A stretch of 64,000 bases of DNA from CAG-390 sp045543615 (lineage in GTDB: Bacteria > Bacillota > Clostridia > Oscillospirales > CAG-272), in contig JAZPXL010000057.1 in NCBI GenBank assembly GCA_045543615.1, forward strand, positions 24,817 to 88,816. Direction: 5' to 3'. This document shows positions 8,525-17,363 of the stretch, piece by piece. A program made the translations under genes and the position numbers. A model generated the notes under the pieces. The model saw only the letters and a program-made list of their open reading frames with translations, was not told the DNA's origin and did no database searches. Each line of letters opens with the position of its first letter. The first letter of the stretch is position 1.

Positions 8525-9562
8525 TTATTGTTTCGTACTGCCTGCACTTTCCGGACGGCTCTCCGACTGCGACGAGAAGAGCTTTGTTTCCCTTGCTATA
8601 CATACTATTGCGCCCGACTCGGCGTATTCTATCGCTTGGCGAATTGCGTTTTTGAACGCCTTTGCGTTAGACGAGCCGTGTGCCTTTATTACAGGCTTTG
8701 ATATACCGAGAATCGGTGCTCCACCGTATTCGCTCGGATCAAATCTCTTTTTGATTTCGTTTACCTTGTGCTCGGCAAGAAGATAAGCTGCACGTGTTCG
8801 CATATCAGCATAGAACAGCTCCTTCATCGTCCTGAGCATCAGCTTGCCCATACCCTCGATGCTTTTGAGCAGGATATTGCCCGAAAAGCCGTCGGTAACA
8901 AGGACATCGCAAGCATCCTTGGGGATTTTGTCACCCTCAACGTTTCCAACAAAATTTATACTTGGAGACGATGAGAGAAGCTCGTACGCCGCCACCTGAA
9001 GTTCAGTTCCCTTTGTCTCCTCCGAACCGTTGTTGAGAAGTCCTACTCTGGGAGTTGGGAGCTGATAAATATTTCTCATATAAATGCTGCCCATAATGGC
9101 AAACTGCTCAAGATAGGTTTCGTTAACGACCACATTCGCTCCCGAATCGAGAAGCAGAACGGGTGGTGTCATCGGCAATATACTTGCAATTGCAGCACGC
9201 TTGATGCCCTTAATTTTGCGCACGATAAGGGTCGCTCCCGTAAAGAGCGCACCTGTATTTCCTGCGCTGACAAGCGCATCTCCCTTGCCCTCTGCAAGCA
9301 TTCGCAGAGCCACACCCATACTTGAGTCCTTCTTTGAGCGAACGACCGAAATAGGATCGTCACGCATATCAATGGTGAGTTGTGTGTCCACAATATCAAA
9401 ACGGCGCAGATCCATATTTTCCTCTGCCGCAATATTCATTATGGCACACCTGTCACCCACAAGTATAAAATTTGCGTTGTATTCGAGAGAGGCGGCGTAT
9501 GTGCCCCTGAGTATCTCAAGTGGAGCGTGATCTCCACCCATACAATCAACAATAATTCTCAT
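8525..9562 (-). CDS. plsX: Phosphate acyltransferase PlsX
   Basis: Makes acyl-phosphate from acyl-ACP, the first step of phosphatidic acid synthesis in most Gram-positive bacteria. The N-terminus 'MRIIVDCMGGDHAP' is diagnostic. Internal motifs 'SAGNTGAL', 'LLDSGANV', 'NNGSEETKGTELQ', 'VTDGFSGNILLKSIEG' and 'GAPILGISKPVIKAHGSSNAKAFKNAI' cover the family from end to end. 345 aa, with a slightly long C-terminal tail. It begins 11 bases after trmFO and precedes rnc. Confidence 0.95.
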   Translation of the reverse strand: MRIIVDCMGGDHAPLEILRGTYAASLEYNANFILVGDRCAIMNIAAEENMDLRRFDIVDTQLTIDMRDDPISVVRSKKDSSMGVALRMLAEGKGDALVSAGNTGALFTGATLIVRKIKGIKRAAIASILPMTPPVLLLDSGANVVVNETYLEQFAIMGSIYMRNIYQLPTPRVGLLNNGSEETKGTELQVAAYELLSSSPSINFVGNVEGDKIPKDACDVLVTDGFSGNILLKSIEGMGKLMLRTMKELFYADMRTRAAYLLAEHKVNEIKKRFDPSEYGGAPILGISKPVIKAHGSSNAKAFKNAIRQAIEYAESGAIVCIARETKLFSSQSESRPESAGSTKQ

Positions 9563-9573
9563 CTCAGTTTACC

Positions 9574-10908
9574 TTATTGTATGGCAGACTTACTCTGTCC
9601 GTCAATTATTTGTAAGGCTCGCTCTGCATATGCGCTGTATTTTGCAAGCTTTCCACCCTTAACTCTCGTCGGTAGTGGTGCAATAATACCAAAATTCGCA
9701 TTCATAGGCGTAAAATCACCCGTTGTGCCACGGCTGACGTATGCCGCCATCGCACCTATCATAGTTTCTTCAGAGAATACAACTTCCTCAAGCTCCAAGG
9801 CTCTGCGTGCAGCGTTAAGACCTGCAACAAGTCCACTTCCCGCCGACTCCACATAGCCCTCAACTCCCGTCATCTGTCCTGCAAAGAATACATCGGGACG
9901 ATTTATCATAGCATAAGTCGGGCGAAGAAGCCCGGGAGAGTTTAGATATGTATTTCTATGCATCACACCGTAACGCAGGAAAACGGCATTCTCAAGTCCG
10001 GGGATCATCGAGAACACTCTCTTCTGCTCAGGAAATGCAAGATGCGTCTGAAAGCCGACGAGATTGAACATTGTTCCCGCCTCATCCTCGCGGCGAAGCT
10101 GAACGACTGCATAAAACTGCTCATCGGGACGGCGCGGATCGTTAAGTCCAACAGGCTTGAGAGGGCCGTATCTGAGCGTGTCACGTCCTCTTTTCGCCAT
10201 TACCTCAACGGGCATACAACCCTCAAATACCTTGAAGTCGCCCTGCTCTTCTTTGTCAAAGCCGTGAAGCTCAGCTTCCCTTGCGCTGACAAGCGCATCA
10301 TAGAACGCATCGTACTCTTCCCGTGTCATCGGGCAGTTAAGATAGTCAGCGTCACCCTTGTTGTATCTTGACGCAAAGAATGCAACTGAAGTATCAATGC
10401 TTTCTGCATCTACTATCGGTGCGGCGGCATCAAAGAAATGCAAGCCACTACATCCAAGAGAGGTGCGAATATACTCAGCAAGCCCATCACTTGTGAGAGG
10501 GCCTGTTGCAATAACCGTAATTCCATCGGGAAGTGAGGTGACCTCGCCTTCGATAACCTCGATATTTTCACACTCACGGATTTTTTTCGTAATATAATCG
10601 GAAAACGCAACTCTGTCCACAGCAAGTGCCGAGCCTGCGGCAACTCTTGTTGCGTCAGCGGCCTCCATAATCAAGGATGAGAGTCTGCGCATCTCCTCTT
10701 TGAGCAGTCCTACTGCATTTGTCACGCTGTCGGAGCGCAGGGAGTTGGAGCAAACAAGCTCTGCAAAGCCCTCGCTTTTATGCGCAGGCGTAAATTTGGC
10801 AGGCTTCATTTCATAAAGCCTAACCTTAACGCCAAGCCTTGCCGCCTGCCACGCCGCTTCACAGCCTGCAAGTCCTGCACCCAGAACATTTATAACCTTG
10901 TCACTCAT
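9574..10908 (-). CDS. trmFO: Folate/FAD-dependent tRNA m5U54 methyltransferase TrmFO
   Basis: Forms ribothymidine at position 54 of the tRNA T-loop using methylene-tetrahydrofolate and FADH2. The N-terminal FAD-binding motif 'NVLGAGLAGCEAAW' is followed by 'LYEMKPAKFTPAH', 'ELVCSNSLRSD' and a late 'FFAGQMTGVEGYVESAGSGL', all typical of the family. ATG 10908 has GGAG seven bases upstream; ATG 10920 and a longer opening upstream are less likely. 444 aa. It lies downstream of topA, an arrangement also seen in Bacillus, with a hairpin between the two genes. Confidence 0.95.
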   Translation of the reverse strand: MSDKVINVLGAGLAGCEAAWQAARLGVKVRLYEMKPAKFTPAHKSEGFAELVCSNSLRSDSVTNAVGLLKEEMRRLSSLIMEAADATRVAAGSALAVDRVAFSDYITKKIRECENIEVIEGEVTSLPDGITVIATGPLTSDGLAEYIRTSLGCSGLHFFDAAAPIVDAESIDTSVAFFASRYNKGDADYLNCPMTREEYDAFYDALVSAREAELHGFDKEEQGDFKVFEGCMPVEVMAKRGRDTLRYGPLKPVGLNDPRRPDEQFYAVVQLRREDEAGTMFNLVGFQTHLAFPEQKRVFSMIPGLENAVFLRYGVMHRNTYLNSPGLLRPTYAMINRPDVFFAGQMTGVEGYVESAGSGLVAGLNAARRALELEEVVFSEETMIGAMAAYVSRGTTGDFTPMNANFGIIAPLPTRVKGGKLAKYSAYAERALQIIDGQSKSAIQ

Positions 10909-10962
10909 CGCATTCTCCATCGGTGTAATCACACCAAAAAATAATAATCTTACAAATCGGCT

Positions 10963-10989
10963 TAAGCTACGCCCCACGAGCGTAGCTTA
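10963..10989. repeat. Intercistronic hairpin between topA and trmFO
   Basis: Inverted repeat TAAGCTACGC / GCGTAGCTTA with a 7-base loop, just after topA. No U-run follows directly on the minus strand (the first T-rich stretch is about 25 bases on), so readthrough into trmFO is expected. Confidence 0.5.
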
Positions 10990-11002
10990 TGCGTCGATAG
11001 CT

Positions 11003-13378
11003 TTAGAACGGTGCGTCCTCGTCCGAGGGAGGAGGAGGCATATCGGGGCTTGACATAAATGCAGTTGCATCAGCCTCCGTCATTGTGTCAGAACCGGGTG
11101 CTGATTCGACTGTCTTCGTGTATCCACACTCCTTGTTGTGACAGAAAAGCACGCCCTCTCTCGACTTCTTTGAGAATAGTATGCCACCACATTCGGGGCA
11201 TTTCTCAGGTGTAGGAAGATCCCAGCTTGACCAATCGCAATCGGGATATCTGCCACAACTGTAAAATACCGACTTGTTCCGTCCTTGTCTTACAAGGATC
11301 TCGCCACCACATTTAGGACAGCTTACGCCCTCCACAACGTTCTTCTGTTGCTTGATATACTTACATTTAGGATAATTGGAGCAAGCAAAAAACGTTCCGT
11401 ACTTGCCCTGTCTCTGCACCATCTCTCCACCACAAAGCTCGCAGGTAAAATCTGCAACAACTCTCGGCTTTTTGGGCACTTGCGTGCCACCGTCAAGTGG
11501 CTTTGTATTTTTGCATTCGGGATAATTGGGACAAGCCGCAAATTTACCAAATCTACCCGACTTAACTACCATCGTAGCTCCGCACTTGTCGCAGATGATA
11601 TCCGTCATCTCAGGCTCAGCAGGAGCACTCTGATAGCTTCCCTTGCCCTCTGCCTCCGAAAGCTCACGGGAGAAGCCCTCCCAGAACTCTCTCAGAACCT
11701 CAATCATAGGAGTTGTTCCCTCCTCGATTCCGTCAAGCTGACTTTCCATCCTTGCTGTAAACTCGTAGTCAACGATATCAGCAAAGTCCTCTTTCATAAT
11801 TCTCGTTGTAACCTCGCCAAGCTCTGTCGGAACAAGTGACTTGCCCTCACGGACAACATATTCGCGAGCGAGAATAGTGGTTATTGTGGGAGGAATAGTA
11901 CTGGGTCTGCCTATTCCCTTGTCCTCAAGCATCTTGATAAGAGATGCCTCGTTGTATCTTGCAGGCGGCTCGGTGAAATGCTGTGTCGCCTTTGTGTCAA
12001 CGCAAGGAAGAGACATACCCTCAGTTAGACTTGGGATCTTGAGGTTCTTGATGTCATCGACATCATCAGCACTCTTCGCTACCTCCTCAACGCTCTCCTC
12101 ATATACGGCCATAAAGCCGGGGAACGCAACCGTGTAGCCACCTGTACGGAAGAGGTGTCCTGCGCATTCAAAATCAATATTAAGCGTATCAAGTCTCGCA
12201 GACTCCATCTGGCTTGCTACAAAACGCTCCCAAATAAGACGGTAGAGCTTGAACTGATCGGCAGTAAGATACGCCTTTACATCTGCAGGGAGAAGATCAA
12301 CTCTTGCAGGTCTGATAGCCTCGTGTGCATCCTGTGCACCTGACTTCGTCTTATAGAGTCTTGGAGATTTCGGGCAGTAATTCTCTCCGTATTTTTCAGC
12401 AATAAATGCAAGTGCAGCACTTTGCGCCTCCGTGGATATACGGAGCGAGTCGGTACGCATATATGTGATAAGACCCTGTGCGCCACCGTTGGCTGTGCCG
12501 AGATTTATACCCTCATACAGCTCTTGCGCTGTGCGCATAGTTCTTGCAGATTGGAAGCCAAGTCTTCTTGATGCCTCCTGAAGCATTGTTGATGTGGTAA
12601 AGGGAGGTGCCGGAAGCTTGAACTTCGTGCCTCTCTTTACGCCACTTACATTCATATTCTTGCCCTTGACAGCATTAACAACTGCCTCTGCTTCTTCCTT
12701 GCTTGAGAGCTTAACCTTTGTAAGAGTTACGGCGTCTCCGTAATAACGAACACCGAACTGTACGCCGTTTGCCTCAAGCTTTGCTGATACTGTCCAATAT
12801 TCATCGGGGATAAAAGCACGGATCTCTTCCTCACGCTCTACAACAAGACGTGTGGCAACCGACTGAACACGGCCTGCAGAAAGTCCGTTCTTAACTCGTC
12901 TCCAAAGCAGTGGGCTTAACTTGTAGCCAACAATTCTGTCAAGGATACGACGGGATTGCTGAGCGTTTACAAGGTTCATATCTATCTGACGGGGAGCTTT
13001 GATGGAAGCCTTTATTGCAGTTTTTGTAATTTCGTTGAAGGTTACACGCCTGAGCTTTTCAGGTGGTATCTCAAGAGCAACTGCAAGATGCCAGGAGATC
13101 GCCTCTCCCTCTCGGTCAGGGTCTCCTGCAAGATAAACATATCTTGCCGCCTTTGCCTCACGGCGAAGCTCCTTAATGAGATCACCCTTACCTCTAATAT
13201 TGATATACTTCGGCTCAAAGCCACTCTCTATATCTATACCAAACGAGCTTTTGGGAAGATCTCTTATATGTCCCTTCGATGCAACAACCTTATATGTCGC
13301 TCCAAGGCAGGCTTGAATTGTGTGTGCCTTGGCAGGGGACTCGATTATAACAAGATTCTTTACGGGATTTTTAGCCAT
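11003..13378 (-). CDS. topA: DNA topoisomerase I
   Basis: Type IA topoisomerase that relaxes negative supercoils. An N-terminal TOPRIM domain ('VIIESPAKAHTI', 'GDPDREGEAISWHL') is followed by the catalytic core; the active-site tyrosine lies in 'GLITYMRTDS', and 'KGIGRPSTIPPTI' is present. The C-terminus carries four consecutive zinc-ribbon modules of the C-x2-C...C-x4-5-C type ('CDKCG', 'CELCG', 'CPKCG', 'CPECG'), then an acidic, proline-rich tail. 791 aa. The AAAGGA site is further from ATG 13378 than usual (about 12-14 bases). It is the first gene behind its own promoter and heads the topA-to-yqeK unit. Confidence 0.96.
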   Translation of the reverse strand: MAKNPVKNLVIIESPAKAHTIQACLGATYKVVASKGHIRDLPKSSFGIDIESGFEPKYINIRGKGDLIKELRREAKAARYVYLAGDPDREGEAISWHLAVALEIPPEKLRRVTFNEITKTAIKASIKAPRQIDMNLVNAQQSRRILDRIVGYKLSPLLWRRVKNGLSAGRVQSVATRLVVEREEEIRAFIPDEYWTVSAKLEANGVQFGVRYYGDAVTLTKVKLSSKEEAEAVVNAVKGKNMNVSGVKRGTKFKLPAPPFTTSTMLQEASRRLGFQSARTMRTAQELYEGINLGTANGGAQGLITYMRTDSLRISTEAQSAALAFIAEKYGENYCPKSPRLYKTKSGAQDAHEAIRPARVDLLPADVKAYLTADQFKLYRLIWERFVASQMESARLDTLNIDFECAGHLFRTGGYTVAFPGFMAVYEESVEEVAKSADDVDDIKNLKIPSLTEGMSLPCVDTKATQHFTEPPARYNEASLIKMLEDKGIGRPSTIPPTITTILAREYVVREGKSLVPTELGEVTTRIMKEDFADIVDYEFTARMESQLDGIEEGTTPMIEVLREFWEGFSRELSEAEGKGSYQSAPAEPEMTDIICDKCGATMVVKSGRFGKFAACPNYPECKNTKPLDGGTQVPKKPRVVADFTCELCGGEMVQRQGKYGTFFACSNYPKCKYIKQQKNVVEGVSCPKCGGEILVRQGRNKSVFYSCGRYPDCDWSSWDLPTPEKCPECGGILFSKKSREGVLFCHNKECGYTKTVESAPGSDTMTEADATAFMSSPDMPPPPSDEDAPF

Positions 13379-13486
13379 ACGACTGTTTTGTTTCCTTTCG
13401 ATATATGATCAACTGATCTCAGAATTTCAAATTTAATTCTCACAGCACCAAAAGCGCGCTTTTGCGCTCAAAGTGTCGTGCTTTAT

Positions 13487-13515
13487 ATTGTATAACGATT
13501 TTTCCGAATTGTCAA
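13487..13515 (-). promoter_or_regulatory. Vegetative promoter for topA
   Basis: Minus strand TTGACA at 13515-13510, 17 bp, TACAAT at 13492-13487. The -35 lies just after the dprA stop. A palindrome (AAAAGCGCGCTTTT, about 13450-13463) lies in the leader. Confidence 0.75.
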
Positions 13516-13518
13516 TAC

Positions 13519-14889
13519 TCATTTTTTGCGCACAAAGCTGCCACCCGGGCCTGACACAAAATAGCCCATAAACTCAAGCAAGGATAATGCAGCAAGTGGT
13601 TCATCCCCACCAAGTCCGATGCTTGATATCCAATCGGGCGTTACCGAACGGCCGACCTCCACAGCATCAAGGATTTTCTGCAGCTCCTCGTCCTCAACGG
13701 GATCAGGCGCAATATCTGCCACAGGCACGTCGGATACACTCTCCATAGTTGCAGTCGGACGTGGCGTGTGCGTCTTTTTTCTTGTGCGAGGTGCGTCTGC
13801 CTCAGGCTTATGCTCCAAATTTTCTTCCGCCTCTTCATTTACAAACGCAGGGTCGGGCATTTCGGAAGATGTAGGATTGATATTCACCCCACAGACTCCA
13901 TATCTGCCAAGGGCATCGAGAGATAGCTCCGAGCGCATCTCGGCATCTGCAAGCGCGTCAAGATCAATTGCCTTGGCAAAAAGGCTTTTGTACTCCGAAA
14001 GCAAATCACGAGCAGACAGCACAACGAAAGCTCCATCTCTTATAAGCCTGTTTGTTCCGGCTGTATTTCTCGCACCGACATTACCAGGAAGTGCGAACAG
14101 ATTTCTTCCCTGTCTTATTGCATCACGAGCAGTATGCATAGCTCCACTACCGTCTCCGGCCTCAACAATAAGGCTGCCCTGACAAAGTCCACTAATAATT
14201 CTGTTTCTAACAGGGAAATTGTTGCCAAAGGGCTTTGTTCCGGGAGGATATTCGCTTACCAGTGCACCGTTTTGTGCAATAGCTCCCATAAGAGTTCTGT
14301 GCGCCGGTGGATAAACGCAGTCAAGACCACAACCAAGAACTGCCACAGTTCGTCCACCGCCCTCAAGTGCGCCAACGGCGGCAACGCCGTCAATTCCAAG
14401 TGCCATACCACTTACAACGCAAGCACCTGCGGCACTCAGCTCATATGATATTTTATACGCCATTCTCATTCCGTATTCGCTCATTGAGCGAGTACCCACA
14501 ACTGCTACCGAGAGTGGATGCGACAGAAGAGATACGTCTCCCTTAACAAAAAGCGCATAGGGAGGATTATGAATAGCCTTCAGCCTGCTTGGATATCTGT
14601 CTGAAAAGATGTTGATCACCTCGACACCCTTTCGCTCGCAAAAGCTGACTACATACTCTGCACGCTCAAGGTTTTTGTCACTGAAGGCTGCAATCTGTTT
14701 GTCCGTAAGGCCAATAGCTCCAAGCTCCTCTTCCTCGGCACTATAAATCTCATACGGTGTCGAGTAATGCTCAAAAAGCTTTTCAAACAGCCTTGAGCCT
14801 GCACCTAAGTGAATGATAAGCCAGGCTTCAAATATCGCTCTGTCGTGTTCGGAAAGACCGTTTTGGTCTTTAATTGTTCTGTCAAGCAT
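13519..14889 (-). CDS. dprA: DNA-processing protein DprA (Smf)
   Basis: Single-stranded DNA-binding RecA loader of natural transformation, also widespread in non-competent species. The Rossmann-like core shows 'VAVVGTRSMSEYG', 'VVSGMALGIDGVA', 'PPGTKPFGNNFPVRNRIISGL', 'VEAGDGSGAMHTARDA' and 'GRNLFALPGNV'. A proline- and acid-rich linker (roughly 325-390) leads to a short C-terminal winged-helix-like domain. The first in-frame start, a GTG at 14898, is fused to the GGGAG site, so ATG 14889 (eight bases spacing, 456 aa) is chosen. It lies between rlmB and topA; dprA-topA adjacency is common in Firmicutes. Confidence 0.93.
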   Translation of the reverse strand: MLDRTIKDQNGLSEHDRAIFEAWLIIHLGAGSRLFEKLFEHYSTPYEIYSAEEEELGAIGLTDKQIAAFSDKNLERAEYVVSFCERKGVEVINIFSDRYPSRLKAIHNPPYALFVKGDVSLLSHPLSVAVVGTRSMSEYGMRMAYKISYELSAAGACVVSGMALGIDGVAAVGALEGGGRTVAVLGCGLDCVYPPAHRTLMGAIAQNGALVSEYPPGTKPFGNNFPVRNRIISGLCQGSLIVEAGDGSGAMHTARDAIRQGRNLFALPGNVGARNTAGTNRLIRDGAFVVLSARDLLSEYKSLFAKAIDLDALADAEMRSELSLDALGRYGVCGVNINPTSSEMPDPAFVNEEAEENLEHKPEADAPRTRKKTHTPRPTATMESVSDVPVADIAPDPVEDEELQKILDAVEVGRSVTPDWISSIGLGGDEPLAALSLLEFMGYFVSGPGGSFVRKK

Positions 14890-14959
14890 AGCATTCACTC
14901 CCTAAAATTCAAATTTTTTCGTTCTATCTTTTCTTTTTTAATTTAACTTGATTTCAGTT

Positions 14960-15793
14960 TTATTTAGCAGAAAGCCTTCTCTGCTCCCACATAAATACCG
15001 ACGCTGCAACCGATGCGTTGAGCGACTCAACACCGGGGCCTGACTCTATGGGCAATATTACGCAGGCATCGCAAGCTTCACAAGTAGCCACCGACAGTCC
15101 GTGTCCCTCGTTGCCAATGACAACGATATCAAAAGGCGAAAGTCCAACGTCCTCCACACTCACGGCATCATCGGAAAGTGTGGCGGCAAGAGTGCGTCTG
15201 CCGCACTTAGATATCTCTGAAAGAAGCTTTGGAAGCTCGCTGCAAATAAGAATATTCCTTGAAAATACTGCGCCCATAGCACCCCTGAGCGTCTTGGGGT
15301 TATAAATATCTGCGCAATCGGACGAGAGGATGAGCGTATCAACTCCAAACGCCGATGCGGAACGGATCACAGCACCGAGATTTCCGGGATCCCGTATCGC
15401 CTCAAACGCCATCACTCTACCGGGAAGCTCGGCAATCCTTGCGCCGTCACTTGCGCAAACTGTGCGATGTCGGCTCGCAATTTCGTGTACCGTGGCAACC
15501 ACACCCTCGGGTGCTCTTTCATCGGTGATCTTTGCAAACACCTCGTCGGAAAGATAGACTATGGAAAGCGAGGGGCATAGTGACTCAACCCTCTCTGTAA
15601 GCTCCTCTGAGTTACTCAGGCGAATAAAAACTCTCTCGATATCGAGAGAACAAGCGACAGCCTCGGCGAGAAGCTTAAATCCGTCAATACGAAAAAGCCC
15701 CGACTTGCGTCGCTCCTTTTTGTCAAGAAGAGAGACGAGCTTTTGCACCGTGGGGTTTTGTCTTGATGTGATGAGTTGTCTGTCAAGAGGCAT
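14960..15793 (-). CDS. SpoU-family RNA 2'-O-methyltransferase (RlmB/TrmH-like)
   Basis: SPOUT-class methyltransferase acting on ribose 2'-OH of rRNA or tRNA. The N-terminal substrate-binding domain ('ITSRQNPTVQKLVSLLDKKERRK') is of the YsgA type. The knotted catalytic domain has motif 1 'RDPGNLGAVIRSASAFG', motif 2 'VVIGNEGHGLS' and motif 3 'LPIESGPGVESLNASVAAS'. 277 aa, AAGGAG site upstream of ATG 15793. In Firmicutes this paralogue commonly lies near rplT. The target nucleotide cannot be told from sequence. Confidence 0.88.
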   Translation of the reverse strand: MPLDRQLITSRQNPTVQKLVSLLDKKERRKSGLFRIDGFKLLAEAVACSLDIERVFIRLSNSEELTERVESLCPSLSIVYLSDEVFAKITDERAPEGVVATVHEIASRHRTVCASDGARIAELPGRVMAFEAIRDPGNLGAVIRSASAFGVDTLILSSDCADIYNPKTLRGAMGAVFSRNILICSELPKLLSEISKCGRRTLAATLSDDAVSVEDVGLSPFDIVVIGNEGHGLSVATCEACDACVILPIESGPGVESLNASVAASVFMWEQRRLSAK

Positions 15794-15851
15794 TTTTACG
15801 CTCCTTTTTGAAGCAAAATGTTGTTTGTTAAAAAGTCAAGAATACGCAAAC

Positions 15852-15887
15852 AGGGGATGGAGCAATCAAAAGCTTGCTACATCCCCT
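15852..15887 (-). terminator. Terminator-like hairpin after rplT
   Basis: Inverted repeat AGGGGATG(T)AGCAA / TTGCT(C)CATCCCCT with an 8-base loop, 14 bases after the rplT stop. The following sequence (GTTTGCGTATTCTTGACTTTTT on the minus strand) is only moderately U-rich, so some readthrough into the methyltransferase gene is possible. Confidence 0.55.
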
Positions 15888-15900
15888 ATTATCAAACTGC

Positions 15901-16254
15901 TTAGAGAGCAGCCTTTGCCTTCTCTACGAGAGCAGCAAAGCCTTCCTTATCGCTGATAGCGATCTCGGAGAGCATCTTGCGGTTAAGCTCGATACCTGCG
16001 AGCTTAAGTCCGTGCATAAATGTAGAGTAGTTCATACCGTTTGCCTTGCAAGCCGCAGAAATACGGGTGATCCAAAGGCGACGAAAATCTCTCTTCTTGA
16101 GCTTACGGCCGATGAAAGCGTAGTTACCGCTCTTCATAACAGCCTGCTTAGCCATCTTAAAGTGCTTGCTCTTTGCGCCCCAATAGCCCTTAGCGGCCTT
16201 GAGTATCTTATTTCTTCTCTTGCGCGTCATCATCGCGCCCTTAATTCTTGCCAT
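15901..16254 (-). CDS. rplT: Ribosomal protein bL20
   Basis: 50S protein L20, needed for early large-subunit assembly, and in Firmicutes the autogenous repressor of its own operon. 117 aa. It shows the arginine/lysine-rich N-terminus 'MARIKGAMMTRKRRNKILK', 'AKGYWGAKSKHFKMAKQAV', 'RDFRRLWITRISAA' and 'YSTFMHGLKLAGIELNRK'. GGAGG precedes ATG 16254. It is the last gene of infC-rpmI-rplT. Confidence 0.98.
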   Translation of the reverse strand: MARIKGAMMTRKRRNKILKAAKGYWGAKSKHFKMAKQAVMKSGNYAFIGRKLKKRDFRRLWITRISAACKANGMNYSTFMHGLKLAGIELNRKMLSEIAISDKEGFAALVEKAKAAL

Positions 16255-16286
16255 TGTTATTTCCTCCTACAATTTCTGCCGAGCTC

Positions 16287-16481
16287 TTACTTCTGAATGA
16301 GAGCACGGATGTTTGCAGCTACCTTGCCGCATACATAATCTGCGCTGCGAAGATGTCTCTTGCGCTTCTGATCCTTCAAGCCGAGCTTGTGACGATGATG
16401 TGAATGATTCATTTTGACCTTACCGCTTCCGGTTACCGAGAAACGCTTTGCAGAGGCCTTGTGTGTCTTAACTTTTCCCAT
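16287..16481 (-). CDS. rpmI: Ribosomal protein bL35
   Basis: 50S protein L35, 64 aa. It has the classic 'KTHKASAKRFSVTGSGKVK', 'HRHKLGLKDQKRKRHLR' and the C-terminal 'VAANIRALIQ'. It lies between infC and rplT in the standard order, with 32 bases to rplT. Confidence 0.98.
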   Translation of the reverse strand: MGKVKTHKASAKRFSVTGSGKVKMNHSHHRHKLGLKDQKRKRHLRSADYVCGKVAANIRALIQK

Positions 16482-16547
16482 TTTTGTATCTCCTGTAAAA
16501 TTATTTTTATTTTAGTTTGTTCCAAACGGCCCGAAGACCGCAATAGA

Positions 16548-17063
16548 TTATTTTTTAATAGGGCTTACTATCATAGTGATAAGTCTGCCTTCAAGAACGG
16601 GGTCTTTATCGACAGTTCCCGATTCAGCAACAGCCTCACGGAATCTCTCAATAATCTCCTTACCGATCTCCTGATGGCTCATCTCTCTGCCCTTGAAGCG
16701 CAATACGACCTTAACCTTATTGCCATCCTTAAGGAATCTGAGAGCGTGCTTTACCTTCGTCTCGAAATCGTGTGTATCAATGCGACAAGAAAGCTGAACC
16801 TCTTTAACTTCAATAACGTTCTGCTTCTTCTTTGCTTCCTTCTCTCTCTTTTCCTGCTCAAAACGATAGCGTCCGTAATCGACAATGCGACATACGGGAG
16901 GCTGTGCGTTCGGGGAAATAAGAACGAGATCCAAGCCCTTATCGTAAGCAATACGCAGAGCATCGTCGGATGACATAATGCCAACCTGTTCTCCCTCAGG
17001 ACCTATAACTCTGACTTCCTTACAATGAATGTTTTCGTTGACGAGTAATTCTTTAACAGCTAT
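16548..17063 (-). CDS. infC: Translation initiation factor IF-3, with a non-canonical AUA start
   Basis: Binds the 30S subunit, prevents subunit joining and checks the start codon. The N domain (residues 1-75, 'VNENIHCKEVRVIGPEGEQ', 'GLDLVLISPNAQPPVC', 'VDYGRYRFEQEK') and C domain ('KEVQLSCRIDTHDFETKVKHA') are complete only if translation starts at ATA 17063 (171 aa, family length). GGAGG lies nine bases upstream. The frame has a stop three codons before, and no ATG/GTG/TTG until ATG 16976, which would delete about 29 residues of the N domain. Rare AUU/AUA-type starts on infC are known to let IF-3 repress its own synthesis. First gene of infC-rpmI-rplT. Confidence 0.93.
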   Translation of the reverse strand: MAVKELLVNENIHCKEVRVIGPEGEQVGIMSSDDALRIAYDKGLDLVLISPNAQPPVCRIVDYGRYRFEQEKREKEAKKKQNVIEVKEVQLSCRIDTHDFETKVKHALRFLKDGNKVKVVLRFKGREMSHQEIGKEIIERFREAVAESGTVDKDPVLEGRLITMIVSPIKK

Positions 17064-17072
17064 GACAGCTCA

Positions 17073-17199
17073 CCTCCAAAATCAAAAAAGCGACACAGAT
17101 CTCTCCGTGCCGAACATACCACCACTCGCAGGTGGTTCGTCTTATTAACCCAAGCTCGCCTTTGCGGCCGGGTGAGAACGGAGAGTTCTTCTTTGTTAC
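17073..17199 (-). promoter_or_regulatory. infC-rpmI-rplT leader with attenuator (L20-leader type)
   Basis: About 125-base leader between promoter and IF-3 ribosome site. It holds a hairpin ACCAC-CTGCGA-GTGGT (around 17118-17136), then a terminator. An upstream segment CTCTCCGT (17185-17178) is exactly complementary to ACGGAGAG in the terminator's 5' arm and loop (17108-17101), giving a mutually exclusive antiterminator. The arrangement matches the Firmicutes L20-controlled infC leader; direct L20 binding is inferred. Confidence 0.72.
17084..17111 (-). terminator. Attenuator terminator in the infC leader
   Basis: Minus strand: nine-base-pair stem CGGCACGGA / TCTGTGTCG (G-U pairs included) with a GAGA loop, followed by CTTTTTTG, ending just before the GGAGG of infC. 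Confidence 0.78.
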
Positions 17200-17205
17200 C
17201 GACTA

Positions 17206-17234
17206 ATTATAGCACGCCTTCCTCTCTTTGTCAA
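17206..17234 (-). promoter_or_regulatory. Consensus promoter of infC-rpmI-rplT
   Basis: Minus strand: TTGACA at 17234-17229, exactly 17 bp, TATAAT at 17211-17206. Confidence 0.85.
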
Positions 17235-17282
17235 TAGTCTTTTTCAAAATATTTTGGGATTTTGAAGCTTTTTTTACCGACA

Positions 17283-17337
17283 AAACGAAAAACAAGCTCT
17301 CGTCACACCGTTTTTTCGACAGATGCGCCGAGAGCTT
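17283..17337 (-). terminator. Terminator of the GH25 lysozyme gene
   Basis: Minus strand: AAGCTCTCG / CGAGAGCTT nine-base arms with a 26-base loop, followed by GTTTTTCGTTTTG, 27 bases after the stop codon. Confidence 0.6.
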
Positions 17338-17363
17338 ATATTATATGATGTCTTTGAAGCGTA

